A stretch of DNA of 64,000 bases from JABDFW01 sp035550215 (GTDB lineage Bacteria; Bacteroidota; Bacteroidia; Chitinophagales; Chitinophagaceae): the NCBI GenBank assembly GCA_035550215.1, contig DASZPM010000027.1, positions 124,001 to 188,000 on the forward strand. The letters are read 5' to 3'. The notes under the pieces are model-generated. The model was not told the origin of the DNA, did no database searches, and saw nothing but the letters and a program-made list of their open reading frames with translations. A program made the translations under genes and the position numbers. Every line of letters starts with the position of its first letter. Positions within the stretch are counted from its first letter, which is position 1. Of the stretch, positions 9,147 through 18,215 are shown piece by piece.

Positions 9147-9389
9147 ATGCCAGCTAAAAACTTAAAGAGTAAAATTGATTGGTACGTAGTGACAAGAGTT
9201 AGAGAGATGCGTCTTCAAAAAGGCGCGTCTCAAGAAGATATTGCTATTCATCTTAATTTATCTACGGGGTTCATTGGTCACATTGAAAGTCCAAAATTTA
9301 TTGCGAAATATAATACATCACATTTAAATGAATTGGCGAAATTTTTTAAATGTTCACCAAAAGATTTCTTGCCGGAGAAGCCGCTGTAG
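9147..9389 (+). CDS. Small XRE-family helix-turn-helix protein
   Basis: 80 residues forming little more than one Cro/C1-type HTH: VTRVREMRLQKGASQEDIAIHLNLSTGFIGHIESPKF, then a closing helix (LNELAKFFKCSPKDFLPEKPL). Proteins of this size and pattern are frequent next to mobile or defence loci in Bacteroidota. It stands alone at the left edge of the defence island, immediately before a tRNA-like fragment. A regulatory role is likely; the operator is not visible. Confidence 0.75.
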   Translation: MPAKNLKSKIDWYVVTRVREMRLQKGASQEDIAIHLNLSTGFIGHIESPKFIAKYNTSHLNELAKFFKCSPKDFLPEKPL

Positions 9390-9453
9390 ATTTAAAACTC
9401 GGAATCTATTATCTTAAGGTCGTGCAGGTTCGATTCCTGGATAACCTCAGCGG
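9381..9453 (+). other. tRNA-like 3' fragment, possible attachment-site scar
   Basis: CAGG-TTCGATT-CCTG (9425-9439) is a good T-arm with a 7-base TTC-type loop, preceded by a variable-loop-like GGTCGTG. CCGCTG at 9381-9386 and CAGCGG at 9448-9453 are complementary and about 73 bases apart, but they do not sit where an acceptor stem should relative to the T-arm. I find no complete cloverleaf. It may be a tRNA 3' end left by an integrase at the edge of the island, or chance. Confidence 0.3.
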
Positions 9454-9526
9454 AGCCCAAAAAAAGCTTTATTGAGGTCCGAAAAAACAAAAGCAGGTCA
9501 AAAAGTGTGTTAATTACAAGACAATA

Positions 9527-11119
9527 TCAACTGTATGATTTTCGTACTTCATGTAGGAATTGCTTAAATTCTTCCATGATCGCAAACTGCAATTTAGGGA
9601 AATCTTTTTCCGTTGGGTCAAGCACTGTACCAAGATAATGTTGAAATAACGTACTCCTTGAAAATTGGTTGCGCCGAATGTTATAAGTCACGCTGTGAGT
9701 TAAATGATGAAATTCTTGCCTTAACGAATCAATCCGGTTAATTGCTGGATCGTTAATAAACTGTGCAGGAAGCCTGCCTTTTTTGCGGCCGTTTATTTTT
9801 GTTTTTTCAAGAAGGATTTGATACACGGTATTGATAAATTTTGCAAACTCTGCTTCGTTTTTTACTTGTGTCAAAAGGCTTAAACGGATTGAATATTCAG
9901 CAATTGTAGGTTCGAAAACGAAGCTGTGCAAGCCTTTGGCTCTGCAGTTTCGGTTAATGTTTTCTATCAAGGAGAAAATCTCATTTGTAAGGCTTTCAAG
10001 CACGTTGTTCCCAGCATTATTGCTATCTGTGTCTTTGGGTGCAAGCCTTTTTCTAAAGAAACCATCTAGCAAGGAGCCGTTTATCTGAACAACGCCGTTA
10101 TATTTTTTTAAAATTCCGCGATCTATCAGGTTTAATACTACGTTTCCATTGGTTGTTTGTTTTGCAATGATATCTTGTATGATAGGTTGTTCTTGTGAAT
10201 CAAGATTGTCTAAAATATTTTTGAAATCATTGTCAAGTAACTGCTCAGAAGCGTTACCTCCGGTAATAATTGTTTCGGCCAGTTTCTTGGCGTAGTAAGG
10301 AATGCCGCCAGAAAGACTATAAAGCTCAGCCTTGTTTAAATGGGGATAATGTTTTAGTTCTGCAGGCGAGCAATAATAATCAAACATATCGCTAAAATCT
10401 GCTTCGTTAATACTTCCAACGTAAATGATACCTGCACCTTGGTTATTGAGTTCCGGTGAACCGATTTGAGTACACAAAGCGTTCCATTCTTTGCTGCCAG
10501 CAATAACATAGGTCAAAGGAATAGTCTCTCCAAAATGCTCATCTGACAGGGATCTTATGAGCATGAAACCCACAGGATCTGTAAGGCTGCGGGCCAGTAG
10601 GTGTTCATATTCGTCTATAAGCAAAACAAAATTGATGCTGTGCTCTTTTGAAAAATACAAAATGAAATCCTCAATAATACCTTCCACCCTGATGTCCTCT
10701 ATTTCGGATAACTGTTGAAAAATATCTTCCGCTATTATTGATGGCCTCAGTTTGCGGGCGCGGAAGGTAAGTTCATGGTTAAATAGCCCCTCTGTAGCAA
10801 GTTGCCTGGCAAAGCAACTGATAATATAACGGTATACGTTTGTTGTTCCTGATATGGAAGGATGCTCTTTTAAATTCAAAATCTGCGGGATATAACGCGT
10901 TTTTTTATCCTCGATAAGTAGGCTATGGACACAGTTAAGTATCGACGATTTACCAAATCGCCTTTCTCCCTGCAATTGACAATTCGTTCCCCTGTAAATA
11001 TTGTTTATGACCTTTTCCAACTGCTGGAATGGCTTGTTCCTGCCAAATAAAATTTTAGGATCGGTTATTTTCCGATTGGGCTTGAAACTAAGCATAGGTA
11101 ACATGATTAATTTTACCAA
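9527..11119 (-). CDS. P-loop ATPase B of a two-ATPase WYL-associated module
   Basis: 530 residues. Walker A is GERRFGKS at 51-58 and Walker B is VLLIDEYEHL at about 165-174. The STAND/archaeal-type ATPase layout follows (AGSKEWNALC sensor region, then SLSGGIPYYAKKL, the winged-helix entry). The C-terminal 200 residues are helical and charged, with no recognised fold. The start overlaps the preceding ATPase gene by 32 bp; the Met codons at 11104 or 11095 would shorten this. Close coupling implies the two ATPases act together. No nuclease or membrane effector is visible in either, so the function is unknown; the island context suggests defence. Confidence 0.75.
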   Translation of the reverse strand: MVKLIMLPMLSFKPNRKITDPKILFGRNKPFQQLEKVINNIYRGTNCQLQGERRFGKSSILNCVHSLLIEDKKTRYIPQILNLKEHPSISGTTNVYRYIISCFARQLATEGLFNHELTFRARKLRPSIIAEDIFQQLSEIEDIRVEGIIEDFILYFSKEHSINFVLLIDEYEHLLARSLTDPVGFMLIRSLSDEHFGETIPLTYVIAGSKEWNALCTQIGSPELNNQGAGIIYVGSINEADFSDMFDYYCSPAELKHYPHLNKAELYSLSGGIPYYAKKLAETIITGGNASEQLLDNDFKNILDNLDSQEQPIIQDIIAKQTTNGNVVLNLIDRGILKKYNGVVQINGSLLDGFFRKRLAPKDTDSNNAGNNVLESLTNEIFSLIENINRNCRAKGLHSFVFEPTIAEYSIRLSLLTQVKNEAEFAKFINTVYQILLEKTKINGRKKGRLPAQFINDPAINRIDSLRQEFHHLTHSVTYNIRRNQFSRSTLFQHYLGTVLDPTEKDFPKLQFAIMEEFKQFLHEVRKSYS

Positions 11120-12668
11120 GAACTAATTGGATATCTGGTTTTTCATTACAAAGCCAACGCCTGAAAAGGTCGACTCCAATACGGTATCGTGGTACAACCG
11201 CATTATCACCAACTGTTACGATAATGCCTCTGTCCATAAGGTCTTCAATAGAGTCTCCTAATTCGGAAAAAAACTTCACGGAGCATTTTGACCATAATTC
11301 GGTGATCTGGTTATATTGAACGCCCTCCGGATAAGGATAGCTACTATCTAGGTGTGCAATAGTAACCAGCAAGGCAACATTTACTTCATTGGTAGGATCG
11401 TATTGATTGTTGTCAAACGTTCCTGAAGAAAGCCTTTCTACAGACGTCTCGTTTTCTGACCGTATGTTGCCGGTCAAAATCCCCACGACAAATTCAACAT
11501 CTTTAACACCAACTTTATTTACTTTATTCTCATAACAATAATATCCCATGTTCTTACAGATAATCTGGATAAAGTAAGGAATTCTGTTGCTAAGCAGGAA
11601 TATCCGTTCGCGTGCCTCAATATCAAAAGTAATCTTATCAAATACATTAATAAGCTCTCCGGCAGATGCCGGGTCAATTTGGTTTACCACCTGTTCTTTG
11701 ACGTTAACAAATTGCCCCGTTAGCCCGTATTGTTTACTTTTTAACAACCTTTTGAGGTTATAGGCGCCGGCGTAAACAAAGCAACTTAACTTGTCAAAAC
11801 TGAACTGTCGGAGCGATTGTAAGAAAGAAGAATCCAGTTTCTGCCTATTAGCCAAATTTTCATAGTAGGTAAATTCGTCTATGAGTATGATAGGGAAATA
11901 ACCGTTCTTTTTCAAAAACATGACCATCTCACGAAAATGCTTGTAACGATATTTTTTTTCGTATAAAATATCTGCTGAAGGTAAAATAATTTTTTCCTCC
12001 TTAATTAATTTTTTCACTTTGTCTGCTGTGCAATTCCCCAAAAGATAATACCACATATCTTCTGCTGTTGACTGGCTCGCAGCCCTGCTCAGATCCCAGA
12101 TAAAGCTGATAAATTTGTAGGGTTTTTCTAGTGTTACAGTCTCGTTTAATATAGCATCATCAAGGTATTTAAGTATGGTGCTTTTACCAGTTCTTGTTAG
12201 GCCGTACAGCATATAGGTTTTTGTACGATCCTGGGATTTATAGTGCTTGATAAGTTTGTCGATCAGGTCATTTCTTCCTTTAAAAATACCTCCTTCGGGG
12301 TAGCCGTCTTCTTTCCAGGGGATCTCTCTTAACGTAAAGGAATCGAAAGGAATATTGGCTGACTCAGCTGGTGGTAATTGTTGTTCTGGTATAACTTCCT
12401 GTATGACAACATTGGCTGGCATGTCAATAAAATCCTCTTCAACATCAGTCAACACTTGGTGATTGGTGTTGTATACAACATTGAATTTTTCGACAAGCAG
12501 AACATGTTCTGAAGCCAACAACCTTGTAGAGTGCTTGCTCTTTAGGATAATAAAATTGGAATCTGCGGATACAAAATCTCCTTCGATAACACTGTTGTTT
12601 ATAGTAGTCACCGAGATAAATTCGCCCTGTGTAAAATGGTCGTTTAAGGCAACTGTGTTCACGGACAA
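11088..12668 (-). CDS. P-loop ATPase A with LSm-like N-terminal domain
   Basis: 526 residues. Residues about 14-62 (GEFISVTTINNSVIEGDFVS, then FIILKS, then LLASEHVLLVEKF) look like a five-stranded LSm/SH3-type barrel (inference). After a Pro/Glu linker come Walker A (GLTRTGKST, 156-164), Walker B (ILIDEF, 261-266) and a C-terminal winged-helix-like region. It is the first ATPase gene after the WYL regulator (gap 18 bp) and overlaps ATPase B. An LSm-like barrel on a STAND-type ATPase would be a plausible nucleic-acid sensor; that is a hypothesis. Confidence 0.72.
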   Translation of the reverse strand: MSVNTVALNDHFTQGEFISVTTINNSVIEGDFVSADSNFIILKSKHSTRLLASEHVLLVEKFNVVYNTNHQVLTDVEEDFIDMPANVVIQEVIPEQQLPPAESANIPFDSFTLREIPWKEDGYPEGGIFKGRNDLIDKLIKHYKSQDRTKTYMLYGLTRTGKSTILKYLDDAILNETVTLEKPYKFISFIWDLSRAASQSTAEDMWYYLLGNCTADKVKKLIKEEKIILPSADILYEKKYRYKHFREMVMFLKKNGYFPIILIDEFTYYENLANRQKLDSSFLQSLRQFSFDKLSCFVYAGAYNLKRLLKSKQYGLTGQFVNVKEQVVNQIDPASAGELINVFDKITFDIEARERIFLLSNRIPYFIQIICKNMGYYCYENKVNKVGVKDVEFVVGILTGNIRSENETSVERLSSGTFDNNQYDPTNEVNVALLVTIAHLDSSYPYPEGVQYNQITELWSKCSVKFFSELGDSIEDLMDRGIIVTVGDNAVVPRYRIGVDLFRRWLCNEKPDIQLVLGKINHVTYA

Positions 12669-12686
12669 TGGTTTTGGTTAAAGGTT

Positions 12687-13709
12687 CTAAGTTGCAATCG
12701 TATCGTGGCTATACATACTTGAAGCAGTATCAAATATATGTTTTAATTCTGTACGTAAAATTTCGGGGCTGATTACCTCTATGTCAGCACCATAGCTTAG
12801 TAGAGTTGATGTTAGCTCATAATTACGGATTACGTTTATCGTGAGCGTTATGCTTTGGTCTTTATGGAATTTTATGATTTTTTGCGAATTATGTATCGGC
12901 TTGGTTCTTATATAATTTGCCTGGTGAGCATTTGCTTTGATAGTAATCTGGCAGGGTTCGCCGTCATAGGGCAAGGTTACTCCTATAACATGTTTAAACA
13001 AAATGTCAGGCTGAAACATGTCGTTTTCGACAAATACGGCAGTGGAATTCCTGATCTTTTTAATTCGGTCAAGGGCTAGATTAGTCGGGCGCGATTCATT
13101 TTCTTTTCGGCCGTACACAAACCACCTGTTCCTAAACTGCTTAAGCAAATAGGGGTGAAAAAGAAACTCATTTGGTAATGGCGATAAAAAGGGTTGATAA
13201 GATACCCGTAAACTTGATTTTGATTTAATAGCCTCAAATAATTCATCGACATAATCAGCACCTTCTGACACGGTATGGTGTTCAAAATGGATAATATCTG
13301 TATTGTCCGGGGTGGCCAGATGGATGGTATGCTGCAGTTTATCCACCACCTGCCCCAAATCTTTAACGACTTTGAAGTTGCGGACTTTTTTTAATATAAC
13401 CAGTGCGTCTTTCAGATATTCAATTTCCTCACCTGATAGGTCAGTTTTATGCAATTCAAAATTTTCACTGTAATAAAAATAGTTTGTCGTTCCTGACCTT
13501 TCTTTTTTAATAGGGGCATGCTTTTCATTCTTTAGGTAATCAAGGTCATTGAATAACGTCTTAGACGATACGGATTTGCCGTGCCGTTCGTATAAAATTT
13601 CATTTACCCTTTCCAGTAAGTCATTCTTTGTCCATTTTTTTCCTTTGGCATTTTGAAAACAGTCATTGATAATGTCAATGCGTGTTAGGAAAGCTTTATT
13701 ATCGGGCAT
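12687..13709 (-). CDS. WYL-domain transcriptional regulator 1
   Basis: 340 residues. An N-terminal helix-turn-helix (about 5-75, with SSKTLFNDLDYLKNEKHAPI) precedes the WYL domain (about 145-235, with FHPYLLKQFRNRWFVYG and NLALDRIKKI) and a WCX-like C-terminal part. Regulators of this build (BrxR, CapW) repress phage-defence operons and respond to nucleic-acid ligands. It heads the transcript of the two ATPases and is divergent from the DUF3892-like gene across 93 bp, which probably carries its operator. It is a clear paralogue of the WYL protein at 31712. Confidence 0.88.
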   Translation of the reverse strand: MPDNKAFLTRIDIINDCFQNAKGKKWTKNDLLERVNEILYERHGKSVSSKTLFNDLDYLKNEKHAPIKKERSGTTNYFYYSENFELHKTDLSGEEIEYLKDALVILKKVRNFKVVKDLGQVVDKLQHTIHLATPDNTDIIHFEHHTVSEGADYVDELFEAIKSKSSLRVSYQPFLSPLPNEFLFHPYLLKQFRNRWFVYGRKENESRPTNLALDRIKKIRNSTAVFVENDMFQPDILFKHVIGVTLPYDGEPCQITIKANAHQANYIRTKPIHNSQKIIKFHKDQSITLTINVIRNYELTSTLLSYGADIEVISPEILRTELKHIFDTASSMYSHDTIAT

Positions 13710-13802
13710 CGGATCTTTTAAATCCTAATATAATAATAAAAATCGAAGTTGCAAATAGGTTGCAGCTTACTTCCCCATTTTTGTTCCTTAAATTAAAGAA
13801 TT

Positions 13803-14117
13803 ATGGCACGCTTATATGTGACCGGGGTCTGGAAAAATGCACAAGGCGTCATTACGCATGTTATGACAAATACACCCGTTACCTCCGGTGTATTACGGCC
13901 TAACTCAAAATTGTCGGTACAACAGGCAGTTCAGTTTATATCAGTTACTGGTAATGAAATGTTTACAGCAGAATGGAACTATCATTCGGGGACGTGGAAA
14001 CAGGGTCAAAAAATTGTAATCGTGCATGAGCATCATAATTATATAAGAACCACGGCTGACAATACGGTAAATGACAATTTGGATAACCTTTTGCCTATGG
14101 AACAATTAATTGGCTAA
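13803..14117 (+). CDS. DUF3892-like small protein
   Basis: 104 residues. The pattern LYVTGVWKNAQGVITHVMTNT, a central beta-rich stretch, and the closing YIRTTADNTVNDNLDNLLPM fit the DUF3892 family (the T-A-D..DNLDNLP ending is the mark). No enzymatic residues stand out and no function is known. It is transcribed away from the WYL/ATPase operon and towards the MBL/E1 module, but 628 bp separate it from the MBL gene, so co-transcription is unproven. Confidence 0.7.
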   Translation: MARLYVTGVWKNAQGVITHVMTNTPVTSGVLRPNSKLSVQQAVQFISVTGNEMFTAEWNYHSGTWKQGQKIVIVHEHHNYIRTTADNTVNDNLDNLLPMEQLIG

Positions 14118-14745
14118 AAATGGTTTAATTATTAAAAATTAAAAGAAATGTTAGTAACCTGTATTTGCCAATTAGTTATACACAACATGTGGAAACATAA
14201 AAATATATTTTTCAAAATAACATTTTTAGATTTGTCGCCCTATCCAAATTTAAGGGTAACCTTAACAAACCAACTGCCAGTCGTACTGCCTGTTATCGAT
14301 CCGTTTGGCCAGAAATGGCCTCGACCAACAATCAAACCGATCTAAAAGTAACGCAATGAAAGAAATGCATTATTAACGGCATGAATGATGGGTGGTTAAT
14401 TGGATGGAGAAGTTCTTTTACAGAAAGTAAAGCCCCGGACGCTTGCAACGCCCGGAGGCTTATATACCAAAGGCTTGAGATAGGTGTGGAACCCGGTACC
14501 GCAAGGTACCGCCTCTCTTGCCGGTGTGGTCATTTTAAAGTTGCGCAAAAGTAGGCGTTCATATGAATTCACCAAATCCTTCTGCCTTAGGGCAATATTC
14601 ATACCACTTTGCTTAATTTTTCTTGCCCACTTCTTTCTTTAAGAGCTATGTTTTTATGATGTAAATACCTTCCGGGAGAACCGTCAGGTTGCTGCATTAT
14701 TCCTGTTTCCACGGGAAGGAGTTCGTAAATATAAACATAAATCAT
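14118..14745. other. Long non-coding interval with hairpins; possible small RNA or short minus-strand ORF
   Basis: No convincing gene is seen. At about 14431-14461 an imperfect inverted repeat (AGCCCCGGACG / CGCCCGGAGGCT) has a T-rich tract beyond it on the minus strand. At 14493-14508 GGTACC-GCAA-GGTACC is a tight hairpin. A 68-residue minus-strand frame (14396-14602) covers both. The compact arrangement resembles a small structured RNA or leader ending in a terminator. The 65-residue plus-strand frame at 14148-14345 has no support. Confidence 0.35.
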
Positions 14746-15939
14746 ATGGCAAGCAAAATTTTGCATTACCCGGTTGATAACGGGGACCACGGGTTAATTT
14801 CCGTTGAAGAAAATGGTTACACGACCCATCTCATGGTGGATTGTAACATCAGGGATTCCAGCGCAGGCGACACGAAGGCTGAGCAATTTGACGTTAAGGC
14901 AGACCTGGAGAAAATCTTGAAGAAAAAGACAGTCAATGACGTTGCTGACGTGCTTTTCACTGATGTTTTCGCCCTTTCCCATGGTGATGATGACCACCTG
15001 CACGGCTTTAAAAAAAATTTTTACCAAGGCGACCCAAAGAGTTATAAAAAGAAGAATAAAGAAGATGGGGAGATATTTATCGATGTGCTTTGGTTTTCAC
15101 CCATGGTGATGGGAGAAAGCACCAATGATGATGAAGATTGCTTCAATAAGGAGGCAAAGCGTCGAATCAAGCTGCACCGTGATAACAGCGCCGATAAAGA
15201 CCTGGCCGGTAACAGGATTATTATCATAGGCAATGATGCGAGTGAGAGCCTGGAAGGTCTTGACCTGGTACGCTATGTGCCCGGTGATATAATTACGCGC
15301 TTTAATAACCGCAACCTGACCACCTTCAGCATTTTTATACATGCCCCGTATAAAAAACAGTTATCTGCTGCCGAACCGGAAAAAAACCACACCAGTATTG
15401 TATTCCAGGCGCGGTTCAAAATGAAGTCAACAGATACGAATTTCGCAACCCTGGCAATATTTGGTGGCGACGCTGACCATTATGCCTGGGCGATGATTCT
15501 TGAGAAAACAAAGAAGTATAAAAATGACACTAAGCAGCAGGCGTTAAATTTTGACATCCTGCTTGCCCCGCACCACTGCTCATGGACGTTCTTTAATGAT
15601 ACCCCGGAGGACGACCATCCAGATCCCGTCGCCACTGCCCTCGAAATGCTGGATTATGCAAATAAAGGTGCGTTTATTGTGGCCTCATCGAAAGTGATTA
15701 CGGCAAAAGACCAAAACCCGCCCAGCAAAAAAGCAAAAGACCAGTACGTAAAGAAATTGGCAGGTAAATCAGGTACTTTTTTAAATACAGCCTCTGAACC
15801 GAGCGAAAAATCGCCAGAACCAATTGTCTTTGAAATCACAGCAAATGGGCCTGTGAGGCCGCCTAAGGGTAAGATAAGTGGCGCGGTCACCTCTGCAGGC
15901 GGTGCAGGGGCATTAGGAAGAAGCATTGAACAGGGATAA
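14746..15939 (+). CDS. MBL-fold metallohydrolase of the E2-E1-JAB module
   Basis: 397 residues from the ATG at 14746; earlier in-frame codons add only a poor 19-residue leader. Metal-site motifs of a ComEC-like metallo-beta-lactamase fold are visible: SHGDDDH (78-84, a variant of HxHxDH), FGGDADHYAW and LLAPHHCSW in the second half. MBL-fold proteins occur in several bacterial ubiquitin-like operons, where they may act as peptidases or nucleases. The stop lies one base before the ATG of the E2-E1-JAB gene, so translation is coupled. The substrate is unknown. Confidence 0.82.
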   Translation: MASKILHYPVDNGDHGLISVEENGYTTHLMVDCNIRDSSAGDTKAEQFDVKADLEKILKKKTVNDVADVLFTDVFALSHGDDDHLHGFKKNFYQGDPKSYKKKNKEDGEIFIDVLWFSPMVMGESTNDDEDCFNKEAKRRIKLHRDNSADKDLAGNRIIIIGNDASESLEGLDLVRYVPGDIITRFNNRNLTTFSIFIHAPYKKQLSAAEPEKNHTSIVFQARFKMKSTDTNFATLAIFGGDADHYAWAMILEKTKKYKNDTKQQALNFDILLAPHHCSWTFFNDTPEDDHPDPVATALEMLDYANKGAFIVASSKVITAKDQNPPSKKAKDQYVKKLAGKSGTFLNTASEPSEKSPEPIVFEITANGPVRPPKGKISGAVTSAGGAGALGRSIEQG

Positions 15940-15940
15940 T

Positions 15941-18202
15941 ATGTTATATAGCGCATCTTTGAAGCCATACACTGCTCCATTGCCTGCTGTCATTCAGCAG
16001 GCGGTGGAGGCTGTTCGCTTGTATTACAACCTTACCGGTCTTTCGCCATTGTCGTATGCTGAAGGCATTATAGTGGTGCCGGTAACAATTCCTGTATCCA
16101 TCCCCGCAAAAGGAACTATTGGCGATATTGATATAAGGTCCGCCGAACCGGTACTGCTTCAGTTCTCGCTAACCCAATACCCGGTTCATGCGCCGCTGGT
16201 ATTAAGTGACCGGGTAGATTTCCCAAAAAATCAGCTTTCGCACCTGTATGCAACTGACCGGGGGAAGCCTGCAAAACTGTGCCTTGTGAGAGGTGATTTG
16301 AATGAATGGTTTGCAGGCAGGCGTATTGAAGACCTGCTTGGAGTGATTGAGTTATGGTTTTATAAAGCCGCCCTCGACAGGTTAAATGACGACGGTGATG
16401 AATACGACCCCATCAGGCTCGAGCATTATAAGGGACACCATATTTACCGTTATGCCTTAATGCGTGAAATTGCGGATGACGCCGTGCCCTTTATAGCTGG
16501 TAAGCCCGTATCGGCTTTGTTTACCACGCGATATATAACAGGTGAACAGGCAATCGAAAGGTTTGATTTTAAAACAATCAGCTCTATACAGCCGATTCAA
16601 ATAGCTGAATACAGGAAAATATTAAGTAACCTCAATAATACACCTTCAGCCTCAAAACAGGTTGAGGCTTTGGTCTCCTTATTCGTTTGGCACCCGGACC
16701 AGGTAGTTGAGGGCGGCTATTCAACGGAATTGCCAGCAAATTACCAGGAACTAAAGGCCTTTTTCCGGCAAAGGGAGGTTGATATTGATACTATTATCAA
16801 CGGTTTTAAAAGCGCCAGGTTTTTAATGGCAGGATATATCCCTATTATCTATGCAGTTAAAAGACCAAAAAAGATTGTGGGTTTTGATGGCAACTACGAG
16901 TTTATTAATTTCCTCATCGACCCCGAAATAATTAAAAATGAGCGGATCGCTGACCGTTCCCGTGTTTATTTCCAGGCCCATATAGAGCCTTTTAGCAAGG
17001 CTACCGCACAAACCATGAGCGGGGAAAATCGCGATGGTTCAACATTATATATAGGGGCTGGATCACTGGGCTCCAAAATGATATTCCATGATGGCAGGAG
17101 CGGTAAAATGAATATAGGGGTTTGTGATGACGGCTATTTCCGCCAGCATAACCTTGGAAGGCATTCCCTGTTCGATTATTTTACAGGCTTTCATAAAGCG
17201 ACGGCTGTTGTTTTAGAACTTAGGAGAATGTATGAAACCGAACCTTTAAGATCATTTGAACCTTATCCAGTGAAAGCGCACCTGCTGCCAAAGGAGGTTT
17301 TTAGAAAATATGATTGGTTGGTTGATACAACAGCCTCGCTTGGTGTACGGAACACCCTCGTTCAAACGGATATCCCAAAAACAATGAATTTAGCCAAATG
17401 TGAACTGGTTAACGACGGCAGACTTGGGTTATTATACATAGAAGGCAAAGGCCGCAATCCAAGGCTGGACGACCTGAAGAACCTTGCCTTCTTTATGGCG
17501 ACGAAAGACGCAGCACTGCAGGCATGGAGAAAAGCTGATGCGGAGAAAGATATTACTACACTGGATATAGGCCTGGGTTGCAGCTCTTCCACGGTAGTCA
17601 TGCCCGATGATATTATTTCAGCACACGCTGCTATTATTTCAACCCTCCTTCACCACCAGCAAGGTAGGAAAGACATAGGAGATAAAGGACTGCTTTTCAG
17701 AAGCATGGTCACCATGGAAGGAATTCCCCAAACAGCTACACGATTTGACCTAGTTGAAGCATTTGATGTCATCGCTTGCCAGAGAGGTAGTGGCTGGGAA
17801 GTTCGATTTATGGCCGGGCTTACCAAGCGGCTCATTGCACTGTGCCGTTCTTATAAACCAAGAGAGACCGGGGGTGTGTTGATTGGCCTCTGCAATTATA
17901 AAACGAAAACCATCCATGTTTTTGATTTTACTACCCAAACGGTTGACAGCAAAGGAACCGCCACCTATTTTATCCGGGGAATCCATGGTCTTCCTGCTGC
18001 TGTTAATAAGGTGAGATCAGAGACAGGTGACATGGTCGGCTACATTGGTGAATGGCACAGTCATCCCATGGACCTGGAAGCGCTCAGCGGCAAAGACAAA
18101 AAAACAATCGAGGAGCTGTTACCCCTGAACCAGAAAGTGCCGATACCCACTTGTTCTGTTATCGCAACGAATCATAAAATATTACCTTTTATAACTGAAT
18201 AA
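15941..18202 (+). CDS. E2-E1-JAB triple-fusion protein (ubiquitin-conjugation-like)
   Basis: 753 residues from the ATG at 15941. Residues 1-150 look like an E2/UBC-type domain: AKLCLVRGDLNEW with candidate catalytic Cys114, followed by a W-rich helix (VIELWFYKAAL). Residues about 365-600 are a ThiF/E1 Rossmann domain with nucleotide loop GAGSLGSK (372-379) and a candidate E1 cysteine C547 in GLGCSSST. Residues about 620-753 are a JAB/JAMM peptidase with a complete site: E642, H706, H708, S716, D719 (HxH-x7-S-x2-D). In type II CBASS, Cap2 carries E2-E1 and Cap3 the JAB; here all three are fused. No CD-NTase or obvious ubiquitin-like gene is adjacent. Confidence 0.88.
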   Translation: MLYSASLKPYTAPLPAVIQQAVEAVRLYYNLTGLSPLSYAEGIIVVPVTIPVSIPAKGTIGDIDIRSAEPVLLQFSLTQYPVHAPLVLSDRVDFPKNQLSHLYATDRGKPAKLCLVRGDLNEWFAGRRIEDLLGVIELWFYKAALDRLNDDGDEYDPIRLEHYKGHHIYRYALMREIADDAVPFIAGKPVSALFTTRYITGEQAIERFDFKTISSIQPIQIAEYRKILSNLNNTPSASKQVEALVSLFVWHPDQVVEGGYSTELPANYQELKAFFRQREVDIDTIINGFKSARFLMAGYIPIIYAVKRPKKIVGFDGNYEFINFLIDPEIIKNERIADRSRVYFQAHIEPFSKATAQTMSGENRDGSTLYIGAGSLGSKMIFHDGRSGKMNIGVCDDGYFRQHNLGRHSLFDYFTGFHKATAVVLELRRMYETEPLRSFEPYPVKAHLLPKEVFRKYDWLVDTTASLGVRNTLVQTDIPKTMNLAKCELVNDGRLGLLYIEGKGRNPRLDDLKNLAFFMATKDAALQAWRKADAEKDITTLDIGLGCSSSTVVMPDDIISAHAAIISTLLHHQQGRKDIGDKGLLFRSMVTMEGIPQTATRFDLVEAFDVIACQRGSGWEVRFMAGLTKRLIALCRSYKPRETGGVLIGLCNYKTKTIHVFDFTTQTVDSKGTATYFIRGIHGLPAAVNKVRSETGDMVGYIGEWHSHPMDLEALSGKDKKTIEELLPLNQKVPIPTCSVIATNHKILPFITE

Positions 18203-18215
18203 TTAAATACCAATC

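Noticed and set aside
13803..14117. The DUF3892-like protein as the missing ubiquitin-like protein
   Set aside because: Its ending matches DUF3892 and lacks a terminal Gly-Gly or similar tail, and 628 bp separate it from the MBL gene. It is kept only as a remote possibility.
14178..14190. A TTATACACA sequence resembling a DnaA box
   Set aside because: Single occurrence with no cluster, no AT-rich unwinding element and no replication gene nearby.
14148..14345. 65-residue plus-strand frame
   Set aside because: No recognisable start signal, odd composition and no domain; most likely chance.
15926..15940. Upstream TTG start for the E2-E1-JAB gene
   Set aside because: The ATG at 15941 gives a better start immediately after the MBL stop; the extra five residues have no support.
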